Assembly: GCF_015291725.1 (NCBI RefSeq)
Contig: NZ_CP030038.1
Span: 8,049,001 to 8,113,000, forward strand
Source: Bradyrhizobium sp. CCBAU 51765
GTDB lineage: Bacteria > Pseudomonadota > Alphaproteobacteria > Rhizobiales > Xanthobacteraceae
DNA: 64,000 bases
Direction: 5' to 3'
Below, piece by piece: positions 25,309 through 34,234 of this stretch. The notes under the pieces were generated by a model. It saw nothing but the letters and a program-made list of their open reading frames with translations, was not told the DNA's origin and made no database searches. The first letter of the stretch is position 1, and each line of letters opens with the position of its first letter. Made by a program: the position numbers and the translations under genes.

Positions 25309-25620
25309 GTGTCATCGATTTTCCGTGCCCTGTCGCGAACTGCAGCCATCGTCGCGCTCGGCGTTTCGACGTCCGCATTCGCCCAGAGCCAGCTGCAAAC
25401 CCAGATCACGCCGCAGATGCGCAGCGAGGCACGAGCGACCATGCAGGCCTGCCGCGCCGATTATGAAAGCCTTTGCAGCGACGTCGCGCCGGGCGGCGGG
25501 CGCATCCTCGCCTGCCTGCAATCCCACGCCGGCCAGCTCACCTCGGTCTGCGCACGAGCCCTGCCCCGTGCGCAGGCACTGAGGGACAGCGCCGTCACCA
25601 CCGGCGCCGCCCCAAAATAG
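25309..25620 (+). CDS. Small exported cysteine-rich protein
   Basis: A 103-residue protein beginning with GTG after an AGAAAGGA ribosome binding site. The signal peptide ends STSAFA before QSQLQ. The mature part carries the spacing 'CRADYESLCSDVAPGGGRILACLQSH...LTSVCARAL', four cysteines as in the Cys-rich GLG1/ESL-1 repeat family. This family is common in rhizobial exported proteins, with function unknown. It lies 74 bp after the previous small gene and 9 bp before the desaturase-like gene. Confidence 0.8.
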   Translation: MSSIFRALSRTAAIVALGVSTSAFAQSQLQTQITPQMRSEARATMQACRADYESLCSDVAPGGGRILACLQSHAGQLTSVCARALPRAQALRDSAVTTGAAPK

Positions 25621-25629
25621 GAGGACACC

Positions 25630-26469
25630 GTGGCTTATGCTTCTCTCCTGCTCGACCCAACGCTCCGGTACATGGTGCTGGCGACGGCGATCGGCCTGAT
25701 GCTGCTCGAATACGGCATCGGCCGGCTTGCCCATCGCGAGACCCACGACTGGCGCGAGAGCGCTGCCTCGTTCGGCGTGGCCCTCGGACAGAACCTGCTG
25801 CGCGCGGTCGAGGCAGGCATGCTCGCGATGCCGTTCGCGTTCCTGTACGAGCACCGCCTGTTCGACTTCGCACAGACCGGTCCGCTCGCGCTCGCAGGAT
25901 TATTCCTGGGCAGCGAGTTCCTGTATTATTGGCAGCATCGCGCCTCGCATCGCATTCGCTGGATGTGGGCGACGCATGCAGTGCATCACTCGGCGACGCG
26001 ACTGAATTTGACTGCGGCGATCCGGCTCGGCTGGACCGGAAACGTCTCGGGCAACTTCCTGTTCTTCCTGCCACTGGCGCTGATCGGATTTCATCCGTTC
26101 GCGATCGTGGCAATGCTCGGCATCAACCTGCTCTACCAGTTCTTCATCCACAGCCAGTTCGGGCCGAAGCTCGGCATCCTGGAATGGGTGCTCAACACGC
26201 CGAGCCACCATCGCGTGCACCATGCCTGCAATGAGCCGTGCCTCGACAAGAACTACGGCGGCATCCTGATCGTGTTCGACCGCCTGTTCGGGACCTTTGC
26301 CGAACATCCCTCCGACCAGCCGCTCCGGTTCGGCCTCGTCGGCGGCGTGCAATCCTTCAACCCGATCCGGATTGCGCTCGGCGAATGGATCGCGATGCTG
26401 GGCGACGCCTGGAAGGCACGGGGTGCAGGCGCGAAGCTCCGCACCCTGTTCGGCCCGCCCGGAGGCTGA
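25630..26469 (+). CDS. Sterol desaturase/fatty acid hydroxylase superfamily membrane protein
   Basis: A 279-residue integral-membrane di-iron enzyme. Histidine boxes are HRASH, HAVHHS and, later, HHRVHHACN, with a HSQFG segment between. Hydrophobic stretches near 10-30, 60-85 and 145-180 anchor it. The start is GTG with an AGGAG site upstream. Substrates in this family range over sterols, carotenoids, fatty acids and alkylglycerols; hopanoid or lipid modification would suit this organism but is a guess. It is last in the putative response-regulator-controlled transcript. Confidence 0.86.
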   Translation: MAYASLLLDPTLRYMVLATAIGLMLLEYGIGRLAHRETHDWRESAASFGVALGQNLLRAVEAGMLAMPFAFLYEHRLFDFAQTGPLALAGLFLGSEFLYYWQHRASHRIRWMWATHAVHHSATRLNLTAAIRLGWTGNVSGNFLFFLPLALIGFHPFAIVAMLGINLLYQFFIHSQFGPKLGILEWVLNTPSHHRVHHACNEPCLDKNYGGILIVFDRLFGTFAEHPSDQPLRFGLVGGVQSFNPIRIALGEWIAMLGDAWKARGAGAKLRTLFGPPGG

Positions 26470-26485
26470 GCGCGTTAGCGCTCAG
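26466..26485. terminator. Perfect hairpin between convergent genes
   Basis: ctgagcgc-gtta-gcgctcag, an 8-bp perfect stem with a 4-base loop that overlaps both stop codons of the desaturase-like gene and manB. No T-run follows on either side. It could act as a bidirectional end-protecting or terminating hairpin. Confidence 0.55.
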
Positions 26486-27981
26486 ATCTTCTGGTTGTAC
26501 TCGCCGACCTCGGGATGCGTGCGCAGCACGCTGTTCACCATCTCGAACATGTCGTGCATGCGCTGCTCGGAGACCGGGCTCTCGACCACGACGACGAGCT
26601 CGGGCTTGTTGGAGGAGGCGCGCACCAGGCCCCAGCTGCCGTCCTCGACCGTGACGCGGACGCCGTTGACGGTGACGAGATCGCGGATCGCCTGGCCGCC
26701 GATCCTGGCGCCCTTCGCCTGCAAGCCCTCGAAGTGCTTCACCACCTTGTCGATGACGCCGTATTTGACCTCGTCGGCGCAATGCGGCGACATGGTCGGC
26801 GACGACCAGGTCTTCGGCAGCGCGTTCTTCAGGTCAGCCATCGACTTGCCGGGCGCGCGGTCGAGCATGTCGCAGATCGCGATCGCCGAGACCAGGCCGT
26901 CGTCATAGCCGCGTCCATACGGCTTGTTGAAGAAGAAATGGCCGGACTTCTCGAAGCCCGCCAGCGCGCCCGTCTCGTTGGTGCGGCGCTTCATGTAGGA
27001 ATGGCCGGTCTTCCAATAGGCGGTCTTCGCGCCCTGCTTCTGCAGCACGGGATCGGTGATGAAGAGGCCGGTCGATTTCACGTCGACGATGAACTGCGCG
27101 TCCTTGTGGATTGCCGACATGTCGCGCGCCAGCATCACGCCGACCTTGTCGGCGAAGATCTCCTCGCCGGTGTCGTCCACGACGCCGCAGCGGTCGCCGT
27201 CGCCGTCGAAGCCGAGGCCGACATCGGCCTTGTGATGCAGCACCGCGTCGCGGATCGCGTGCAACATCTCCATGTCCTCGGGGTTCGGGTTGTATTTCGG
27301 GAAGGTGTGATCGAGCTCGGTATCGAGCGGGATCACCTCGCAGCCGATCGCTTCCAGCACCTGCGGCGCGAACGCGCCGGCGGTGCCGTTGCCGCAGGCT
27401 GCGACGACCTTGAGCTTGCGCTTGAGCTTCGGACGATTGGTGAGGTCGGCGATGTAGCGCGCCGGATAGTTCTCGTGGAACTGGTAGGAGCCGCCTGCCT
27501 TGTTCTTGAACTCCGCGTTGAGCACGATCTCCTTCAGCCGCGTCATCTCGTCGGGGCCGAAGGTCAGCGGGCGGTTGGCGCCCATCTTCACGCCGGTCCA
27601 GCCATTATCGTTATGCGAGGCCGTGACCATGGCGACGCAGGGCACATCCAAGTCGAACTGCGCGAAATAGGCCATCGGCGTCACCGCGAGGCCGATGTCA
27701 TGCACCTTGCAACCCGCGGCCATCAGACCGGAGATCAGCGCGTATTTGATCGAGGCCGAATAGCCGCGGAAATCGTGGCCGGTGACGATCTCCTGCCTGA
27801 CGCCGAGTTCGGCGATCAGCGCGCCCAGCCCCATGCCGAGCGCCTGCACACCCATCAGGTTGATTTCCTTCTGGAACAACCAGCGCGCGTCGTACTCTCG
27901 AAAGCCCGTCGGCTTCACCATCGGCTCTGATTCGAAGGCGTAGGTGTTTGGCAACAGTACGGATTTCGGCTTCGGGAACAT
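26482..27981 (-). CDS. Phosphomannomutase/phosphoglucomutase
   Basis: A 499-residue alpha-D-phosphohexomutase. The phosphoserine loop is TASHNDNG, the metal loop is DGDGDRCG, the sugar-binding loop is GFEKSGHFF (GEmSGH-like), and the phosphate-binding loop lies near the C-terminus (VRASSNKPELVV). These interconvert 1- and 6-phosphates of mannose or glucose and feed polysaccharide and LPS synthesis. With UDP-glucose dehydrogenase nearby at 31479, an envelope or exopolysaccharide role is likely. manB/algC-type naming fits, but substrate preference cannot be decided. Confidence 0.92.
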   Translation of the reverse strand: MFPKPKSVLLPNTYAFESEPMVKPTGFREYDARWLFQKEINLMGVQALGMGLGALIAELGVRQEIVTGHDFRGYSASIKYALISGLMAAGCKVHDIGLAVTPMAYFAQFDLDVPCVAMVTASHNDNGWTGVKMGANRPLTFGPDEMTRLKEIVLNAEFKNKAGGSYQFHENYPARYIADLTNRPKLKRKLKVVAACGNGTAGAFAPQVLEAIGCEVIPLDTELDHTFPKYNPNPEDMEMLHAIRDAVLHHKADVGLGFDGDGDRCGVVDDTGEEIFADKVGVMLARDMSAIHKDAQFIVDVKSTGLFITDPVLQKQGAKTAYWKTGHSYMKRRTNETGALAGFEKSGHFFFNKPYGRGYDDGLVSAIAICDMLDRAPGKSMADLKNALPKTWSSPTMSPHCADEVKYGVIDKVVKHFEGLQAKGARIGGQAIRDLVTVNGVRVTVEDGSWGLVRASSNKPELVVVVESPVSEQRMHDMFEMVNSVLRTHPEVGEYNQKI

Positions 27982-28087
27982 TGAGACGGTCTCGCGAAAG
28001 GGGGGCGGGATTTGCTGCAGCCTTAGCGAATGCCCGGCCGCAGCGGAAGGCGGGATTGAAGGCTTATGGCCGATAATTGCGGCAGAT

Positions 28088-28107
28088 TGGTAACGAAGAG
28101 ACGTTAC
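28088..28107. repeat. ggtaacg inverted repeat upstream of the phosphohexomutase
   Basis: ggtaacg-aagaga-cgttacc, 7-bp arms with a 6-base centre. It lies 107 bp upstream of the phosphohexomutase start and downstream of the aspartic protease gene (both on the reverse strand). It could be a repressor operator or a small hairpin. It matches no other repeat in the window. Confidence 0.4.
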
Positions 28108-28173
28108 CGCGAGGGCGGCCAGAGCAAAGATATTTTCTCGAGATGGACGGTCGCGCGATCGTGCGGGCTGGCT

Positions 28174-28686
28174 CTACTGCTCCAGCACCATCTGGCCGTT
28201 GGAATATTCGAAGCGCCTCAGGCGCGACAGGAAGGAGAGACCGAGCAGGTTCTCCGACAAGGCCGCATCCGGCAGCACCATGGCATCGACGTCGCGCACG
28301 ATGAGGCCGCCGACGTCGAGCATGGCGATACGGGTGCGCGCGGCCTTGATGGTGCCGTTGGCCGTGGAGACGGTGGCGGTGTATTCGCCGCGCGAGGGAC
28401 GCAGGCCGAAGCGGGCGGCCGAGGTCTCGTTCAGCGCAACGACGGAGGCGCCGGTATCGATCATGAAGCCGATGCGCTGGCCGTCGATCCGGCCCTCGGT
28501 CTGGAAATGACCGCGGCCGTCGCGCGAAATGCTGAGGCTGCGGCCGCCGGCCGGGGCGGTGGAAGCAACGGCCACCGTCGTGCGCGGGACCGAGGTGGCG
28601 GAGGCGGAGCCCATCTTGTCCGCCATCTGGGCCATGAAGGTGCCGAGGCCGATCATCACGGCCGCGAAGATCATAATGTTACGCAT
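28174..28686 (-). CDS. TIGR02281-type clan AA aspartic protease
   Basis: A 170-residue, single-domain retroviral-type aspartic protease with an N-terminal membrane anchor (IMIFAAVMIGLGTFMAQMA). The catalytic motif is FMIDTGAS (residues about 95-101), followed by the flap-like region and a closing 'NLLGLSFLSRL' segment. The start is placed at the ATG at 28686 rather than the GTG one codon earlier. The active site probably faces the periplasm. The family is common in alphaproteobacteria; substrates are unknown. Confidence 0.87.
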   Translation of the reverse strand: MRNIMIFAAVMIGLGTFMAQMADKMGSASATSVPRTTVAVASTAPAGGRSLSISRDGRGHFQTEGRIDGQRIGFMIDTGASVVALNETSAARFGLRPSRGEYTATVSTANGTIKAARTRIAMLDVGGLIVRDVDAMVLPDAALSENLLGLSFLSRLRRFEYSNGQMVLEQ

Positions 28687-28813
28687 CACACCACTTCCGA
28701 GCCGGAAAGCTCGATTTCATCACGCAGCGTGCCCGGCGGCGAGCGAAGCCGCGGTCAGAGAGCTGCTATTTTGACGAAAAGCATGAGCGGACGGTTAATG
28801 CGCGATCGAACTT

Positions 28814-31288
28814 TCACGTCCCGCGCGGCTTTGCCCGCCGGGTCGGCAGCGCATTGGCAGGATCGTCCGGCCAGGGGTGGCGCGGGTAACGGCCGCGCAG
28901 GTCGGAGCGCACGGCGGCGTAGCTGCCGCGCCAGAAGCCGGGCAGATCCCGCGTCACCTGCACCGGACGCTGGGCCGGCGACAGCAATTCCAGCACCAGC
29001 GGCACCTTGCCCGCGGCGATCGAGGGATGGGTGTTGAGACCGAACAGTTCCTGCAGCCGCACCGCGATGGTCGGTCCCTGCTCGGCCTCGTAATCGATCG
29101 CGAGCGCGCTTCCGGTCGGCGCTTCGAAATGGGTCGGTGCCTCGCGATCGAGCCGCGCGCGCATGTCCCAAGGCAGCAACGCCATCAATGCGTCGGAGAG
29201 ATCGCCCGCTGAGACGTCCTTGAGCGCGATCTTGTCGTAGAGCGCCGGCACCAGCCAATCCTCGCGCCGCGCGATCAACCCGTCGTCGGAGAGATCGGGC
29301 CAGGCCTCGCCCTCGGCCTTGCGCAGGAACATCACGCGGTCGCGCCATTGTTTTGCGGTCTTCGACCAGGGCAGCCGGTCGAGGCCAGCGGCGATCAGCC
29401 CATCGGCAAGGATGCGCGCGGTCTCCTCCGAGGGCGACACGGCAAGTGTCGCCTCGGACAGCGTGATCGCATGCAGCACGCGCCTGCGCCGCGCGCGCAG
29501 CGCCATCGCACCGCGATCGAAGGAGATCTCATCGGCGGTCTCGATATGCTCGGCGAAATGCCGCTCGATCTCGTCCTGGGTGATTTGCGCGGCGAGCAGG
29601 ATGCGTCCGCTCGCCGCCGTCCCCGTCATCTCGCCGATCGCGATATAGGGCGCGCGGGCGAGCGAGGAGGTCTGCTCGACGGAAGCGCCGCGGCCGTTGG
29701 CGAGCACGAAACTGCCATTGCCGCGGTTGCGCGCGACACGGTCCGGAAAGGCATAGGCGAGCATCAGGCCGGTCGAGAGATCTTCCTGCGGCCCGGCTTT
29801 CTCCGACGCCGCGACCTGCGAGGCCCAGCGCCGCGCCAGATCGCGCGCGCTCGTCGCTCGCGGCGAGCGATCACGGCGGAACTGGTCGCGCCGGTGCTCG
29901 AGATCGACGCTGTCGCCCCCTAACCCGCGCTCGGTGATGATGGCGGCGATCTCGGCGGCGGCCTCGCCGCCGCCTGCACGATGCGAATCCACGATCATGC
30001 GCGCCAGCCGCGGCGGCAGTGCCAGCGAACGCAGGCTCTTGCCTTCCACGGTGATCCGACCGTCGCCATCGAGCGCGTTGAGCTCAGTCAGCAGGCTCTT
30101 CGCCTCCTTCCAGGCGGGTTGCGGCGGCGGATCGAGGAACGACAGCGCTGCGGGATCGCTGACGCCCCATTGCGCGAGATCGAGCACCAGCGAGGACAGA
30201 TCGGCGCTGAGGATTTCCGGCTGGGTGTAGGCTGCAAGCGAGGCGGTCTGCGGCTCGTCCCAAAGCCGATAGCAGACACCGGGCTCGGTGCGGCCGGCGC
30301 GGCCGCGGCGCTGGTTCACCGCCGCGCGCGAGGCGCGCACGGTCTCGAGCCGGGTCAAGCCGATGTCGGGCTCGTAACGCGGCACGCGGGCAAGACCGGA
30401 ATCGACCACGATGCGCACGCCCTCGATGGTGAGCGAGGTCTCGGCGATCGAGGTCGCCAGCACCACCTTGCGGGAGCCCCTGGGCGCCGGCGCAATGGCG
30501 CGGTCCTGCACGGCGGCATCGAGCGCGCCAAACAGCGGCACGATCTCGATGGAGGCGTCGTGCACGCGCTCGCCGAGAAAGTTCTGGGTGCGTCGGATCT
30601 CGGCGGCGCCCGGCAGGAACGCCAGCACCGAGCCGCTGTCGGCGCGCAACGCAGACGCAATCGCATCCGCCATCTGCCGCTCGATCTGCGCATCGGCCTT
30701 GCGGCCGAGATAGCGCGTCTCGACCGGAAAGGCACGGCCCTCGCTTTCGACGACGGGTGCATCGCCGAGCAATTTGGCCACGCGCGCGCCGTCGAGCGTG
30801 GCCGACATCACGAGGATGCGGAGATCCTCGCGCAGGCCGGTTTGCGCATCACGCGCCAGCGCGAGGCCGAGATCGGCGTCGAGCGAGCGCTCGTGGAATT
30901 CATCGAAGAGGATCGCGGCAACGCCCGACAGTTCGGGGTCGTCGAGGATCTGGCGGGTGAAGATGCCCTCGGTCACCACCTCGATGCGCGTCGCGCGCGA
31001 GATCTTCGAGCCGAAGCGAACGCGATAGCCGACGGTCTCGCCGGCCCGCTCGCCGAGCGATTTGGCCATGCGATCGGCACTGGCCCGCGCCGCGATGCGC
31101 CGCGGCTCCAGCACGATGATCTTCTTATCTTTCGCCCAGGGCGCATCGAGCAGCGCCAGCGGCACGCGCGTGGTCTTGCCGGCGCCGGGCGGCGCCACCA
31201 GCACGGCGGCGTTGTTGGCCTCCAGCGTGCGCGACAAATCGTCGAGCACGGCATCGATCGGGAGGGGCGTGTCGAAGCTGCGGGGCAA
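28814..31288 (-). CDS. hrpB: ATP-dependent helicase HrpB
   Basis: An 824-residue DEAH-type helicase. Motif I is PPGAGKTTRV, motif II is LFDEFHERS, motif III is VMSATLD, motif VI is QRRGRAGRTEPGVC, then the HA2/ratchet domain and the HrpB C-terminal domain ('GSYAAVRSDLRGRYPRHPWP'). The length is normal. The start is TTG at 31288, giving MPRSFDTPLPIDAVLDDL, with GGATAG upstream. The cellular role of HrpB in most bacteria is unclear. The 124-bp gap to the aspartic protease (28690-28813) shows no clear signal. Confidence 0.94.
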   Translation of the reverse strand: MPRSFDTPLPIDAVLDDLSRTLEANNAAVLVAPPGAGKTTRVPLALLDAPWAKDKKIIVLEPRRIAARASADRMAKSLGERAGETVGYRVRFGSKISRATRIEVVTEGIFTRQILDDPELSGVAAILFDEFHERSLDADLGLALARDAQTGLREDLRILVMSATLDGARVAKLLGDAPVVESEGRAFPVETRYLGRKADAQIERQMADAIASALRADSGSVLAFLPGAAEIRRTQNFLGERVHDASIEIVPLFGALDAAVQDRAIAPAPRGSRKVVLATSIAETSLTIEGVRIVVDSGLARVPRYEPDIGLTRLETVRASRAAVNQRRGRAGRTEPGVCYRLWDEPQTASLAAYTQPEILSADLSSLVLDLAQWGVSDPAALSFLDPPPQPAWKEAKSLLTELNALDGDGRITVEGKSLRSLALPPRLARMIVDSHRAGGGEAAAEIAAIITERGLGGDSVDLEHRRDQFRRDRSPRATSARDLARRWASQVAASEKAGPQEDLSTGLMLAYAFPDRVARNRGNGSFVLANGRGASVEQTSSLARAPYIAIGEMTGTAASGRILLAAQITQDEIERHFAEHIETADEISFDRGAMALRARRRRVLHAITLSEATLAVSPSEETARILADGLIAAGLDRLPWSKTAKQWRDRVMFLRKAEGEAWPDLSDDGLIARREDWLVPALYDKIALKDVSAGDLSDALMALLPWDMRARLDREAPTHFEAPTGSALAIDYEAEQGPTIAVRLQELFGLNTHPSIAAGKVPLVLELLSPAQRPVQVTRDLPGFWRGSYAAVRSDLRGRYPRHPWPDDPANALPTRRAKPRGT

Positions 31289-31301
31289 GGTCTATCCACT
31301 C

Positions 31302-31455
31302 ATCATGCCCGGCCTTCTCGCCGGACATCCACGTTCTTTCAGGCGAGAGTGAACAAGACGTGGATGGCCGGGACCCGACTCCGCGAACGCTGCGCCGGGC
31401 TTACAGGCATTTGGCCGGCGAAGCTTAGGCGAAGACGGCAAGCACGGCCATGACG
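31302..31455. repeat. Intergenic palindromic element, family A, copy 4 (expanded)
   Basis: Starts catgcccggccttctcgccg and ends aagcacggccatgacgg, with the shared 'catccacgttc ... aagacgtggatggccggga' core. An extra inner hairpin (gccgggcttac ... gcgaagcttaggcgaag region) in the right arm makes it longer than other copies. Between ugd and hrpB on the same strand. Confidence 0.7.
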
Positions 31456-31478
31456 GAATTATTGGCGGCAGCGAATCG

Positions 31479-32795
31479 TCAGCCCTGCACAGGGGGCCGG
31501 CCGACGCTCTCGTAGGTGAAGCCGGCGGCTTCCATGTCTTCGGGGCGATAGATGTTGCGGAGATCGATGAGGACGGGCTGCGCCATGGTCTGTTTCAACC
31601 GATCGAGATCGAGCGCGCGGAACTGAACCCATTCGGTGACGATGACGAGCGCGTCCGCGCCTTCCGCGCAGGAATAGGCGTCCTCGCAGTAGGTGATGCT
31701 GGGCAGCTCACTTTTTGCCTGCTCCATGCCGACGGGATCGAACGCCTTGACGGTCGCACCCATGTCGATCAGGCCTGTCACCAGCGGGATCGACGGCGCA
31801 TCGCGCATGTCGTCGGTGTCGGGCTTGAAGGTGAGGCCGAGCACGGCGATGGTCTTGCCGCGCAGCGAGCCGCCGAGCGCCTGGCTCACTTTCCGTGCCA
31901 TCGCGCGCTTGCGGTTCTCGTTGACCGCCAGCACGGATTCGACGATGCGCAAGGACACGTCGTAATCCTGCGCGATCTTGATCAAGGCCTTGGTGTCCTT
32001 CGGGAAGCACGAGCCGCCGAAGCCGGGACCTGCATGCAGGAATTTTGTGCCGATGCGGTTGTCGAGGCCGATGCCGCGCGCGACCTCCTGAACGTTGGCG
32101 CCGGCTTTTTCCGAGAGATCGGCGATCTCGTTGATGAAGGTAATCTTGGTCGCGAGAAACGCGTTGGCGGCGTATTTGATCATCTCGGCGGTGCGGCGCG
32201 CAGTGAACATCAGCGGCGCCTGATTCAGCGATAGCGGGCGGTAGATGTCGCCCATCACCTTGCGGCCGCGCTCGTCCGAGGTGCCGACCACGATGCGGTC
32301 GGGGAATTTGAAATCGCGGATCGCCGCGCCCTCGCGCAGGAACTCGGGGTTCGAGGCGACGACGACGTCGGCCGCAGGGTTCGTCTCGCGGATGATGCGC
32401 TCGACCTCGTCGCCGGTGCCAACCGGCACGGTCGACTTGGTCACCACGACGGTGAAGCCGGTGAGCGCTTGCGCGATCTCGCGGGCGGCGGCGTAGACGT
32501 AGGACAGGTCGGCGTGGCCATCGCCGCGGCGCGAGGGCGTGCCGACCGCGATGAACACGGCATCGGCGTCCGCGACCGGCCTGGTGAGGTCGGTAGTGAA
32601 GTCCAGCCGCTTGGCCTTGACGTTGGTCGCGACCAGTTCGTCGAGGCCTGGCTCGTAGATCGGGATCTCGCCGCGGTGAAGCGCCGCGATCTTCTTCTCG
32701 TCCTTGTCGACGCAGGTGACGTCATGGCCGAAATCCGCAAAACAGGCCCCGGACACCAGTCCCACATAACCCGTGCCGATCATCGCGATGCGCAT
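31479..32795 (-). CDS. ugd: UDP-glucose 6-dehydrogenase
   Basis: A 438-residue enzyme that oxidises UDP-glucose to UDP-glucuronate in two NAD-dependent steps. It has the Rossmann motif GTGYVGLVSGACFADFGHDV at residues 7-26, the TKSTVPVGT motif, and catalytic Cys in GFGGSCFPKDTKAL. UDP-glucuronate feeds exopolysaccharide, LPS core or aminoarabinose pathways. It is transcribed alone, divergent from the acyltransferase at 32989, with 193 bp between. Confidence 0.96.
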   Translation of the reverse strand: MRIAMIGTGYVGLVSGACFADFGHDVTCVDKDEKKIAALHRGEIPIYEPGLDELVATNVKAKRLDFTTDLTRPVADADAVFIAVGTPSRRGDGHADLSYVYAAAREIAQALTGFTVVVTKSTVPVGTGDEVERIIRETNPAADVVVASNPEFLREGAAIRDFKFPDRIVVGTSDERGRKVMGDIYRPLSLNQAPLMFTARRTAEMIKYAANAFLATKITFINEIADLSEKAGANVQEVARGIGLDNRIGTKFLHAGPGFGGSCFPKDTKALIKIAQDYDVSLRIVESVLAVNENRKRAMARKVSQALGGSLRGKTIAVLGLTFKPDTDDMRDAPSIPLVTGLIDMGATVKAFDPVGMEQAKSELPSITYCEDAYSCAEGADALVIVTEWVQFRALDLDRLKQTMAQPVLIDLRNIYRPEDMEAAGFTYESVGRPPVQG

Positions 32796-32988
32796 GAAAA
32801 ATCCTGTCCCAGCTTGGTTAACAAAAGCCCAATTCGCGGCGGTTTAGCATTTTCCCGAGGTCATGGAACAGTCCGGATGCAAAAACCGGCCCGCGATTTG
32901 AACCGGTAAAGAAGTCGGAAACCACTGGGCCCCAAACTGCCCCGCACCCATACAGGGACGGGCGGAACACGCCTCGAAAAGGGACATC

Positions 32989-34056
32989 ATGGCACGATCA
33001 GGCACAATCGCGGCGGCCGGGCTTTCCAGGGCCCCTTCTGCCGCGCGTGTCGACTGGGTCGACTACGCCAAGGGCATCTGCATCGTCATGGTGGTGATGA
33101 TGCATTCGGTGCTGGGGGTCGAGCTCGCCGCCAGGCAGACCGGTTTCATGCATGTTGTCGTGGCCTTCGCAAAGCCGTTTCGGATGCCGGACTTCTTCCT
33201 GATTTCGGGCCTGTTCCTGTCTCTGGTGATCGATCGGGACTGGCGAACCTATCTCGACCGCAAGGTGGTGCATTTCGCTTATTTTTATGTCGTCTGGGTG
33301 ACAATCCAGTTCGGCTTCAAGGCGCCCGCCTTTGCGGCGGAGTCAAGCTGGCGCGACGTCGGCCTCTTGTACCTCGAATCCTTCATCGAGCCGTTCGGCA
33401 CGCTGTGGTTCATCTATCTGCTGCCGATCTTCTTCGTCGTCACAAAACTGACACGCAAACTCCCGCCGCTCGCGATCTGGCTTCTCGCCGCCGCGCTGGA
33501 GACCGCACGGATCACGACCGGCTGGACCGTCATCGACGAATTCTGCTCGCGCTTCGTCTATTTCTATTCGGGCTACCTGTTCGCGCCTTACGTGTTTGCC
33601 CTTTCGGATCGTGCGCGAAAGCATCCCCCGCTCGCGCTCGGAGCGCTCGCGGCCTGGGCATTGATCAATGCCGGCCTGGTCGCGCAAGGGGCCAGCGAAT
33701 GGAAGATCGTCTCGCTCGTGCTCGGCTTTGCCGGCGCCTGCGCCATCATCACGACGGGCACGCTGCTCGCGCGCGCGCAGTGGCTCAATTTCCTCCGCTT
33801 CTGCGGCGAGCATTCGATCGTGATCTACCTCGCCTTCTTCCTGCCGATGGCGGCGACGCGGACGCTGCTGCTGCGCACGGGCGTCATCCCCGACATCGGC
33901 ACGGTGTCGCTGATCGTCACCATCGCCGGCGTGGTCGGCGCGCTGGCGATCTGGCAGGTGGCGCTGCGGCTCAATGCGCGCTTCCTGTTCGAGCGGCCCG
34001 ATGCGTTCTGGATCGCACCGAAGAAGGCGGGACCGGTGTTGCAGGCGGCGGAGTAG
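32989..34056 (+). CDS. Acyltransferase family membrane protein (acyltransferase 3 type)
   Basis: A 355-residue protein with about ten transmembrane segments. The N-terminal motif 'RVDWVDYAKGICIVMVVMMH' with its His, and 'FRMPDFFLISGLFLS' in TM2, are typical of the Acyl_transf_3 family that O-acylates cell-surface glycans, as OpgC and Nod-factor acetylases do. An AAAAGGGAC ribosome binding site precedes the ATG. The divergent ugd is consistent with a surface polysaccharide role. The substrate is unknown. Confidence 0.87.
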   Translation: MARSGTIAAAGLSRAPSAARVDWVDYAKGICIVMVVMMHSVLGVELAARQTGFMHVVVAFAKPFRMPDFFLISGLFLSLVIDRDWRTYLDRKVVHFAYFYVVWVTIQFGFKAPAFAAESSWRDVGLLYLESFIEPFGTLWFIYLLPIFFVVTKLTRKLPPLAIWLLAAALETARITTGWTVIDEFCSRFVYFYSGYLFAPYVFALSDRARKHPPLALGALAAWALINAGLVAQGASEWKIVSLVLGFAGACAIITTGTLLARAQWLNFLRFCGEHSIVIYLAFFLPMAATRTLLLRTGVIPDIGTVSLIVTIAGVVGALAIWQVALRLNARFLFERPDAFWIAPKKAGPVLQAAE

Positions 34057-34062
34057 CACGCC

Positions 34063-34163
34063 GTCGTCGCGCGGCTTGACCGGGCGCCCAGTATTCCCGA
34101 GACAGTTGTGATCGTGCGATGGGCGGCGGCGTACTGGTTTCCGCGCCTTCGCGGGGAATGACA
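34063..34163. repeat. Intergenic palindromic element, family B, copy 3
   Basis: Between the acyltransferase gene and polA. Left arm gtcgtcgcgcggcttgaccg then cccagtattcccg; right arm gtactggtttcc then cgcggggaatgacag. It is slightly degenerate relative to the copy at 6813. Confidence 0.65.
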
Positions 34164-34234
34164 GTGGGGATAGTGCCCCAAAAATCCGCCTCCCAAGGCT
34201 GTCAAAGGCCGCAAAAAATCCATACATTGCGGCC

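Noticed and set aside
29981..31453. A 490-codon forward frame opposite hrpB
   Set aside because: Antisense to intact helicase motifs; His/Arg-rich shadow composition.
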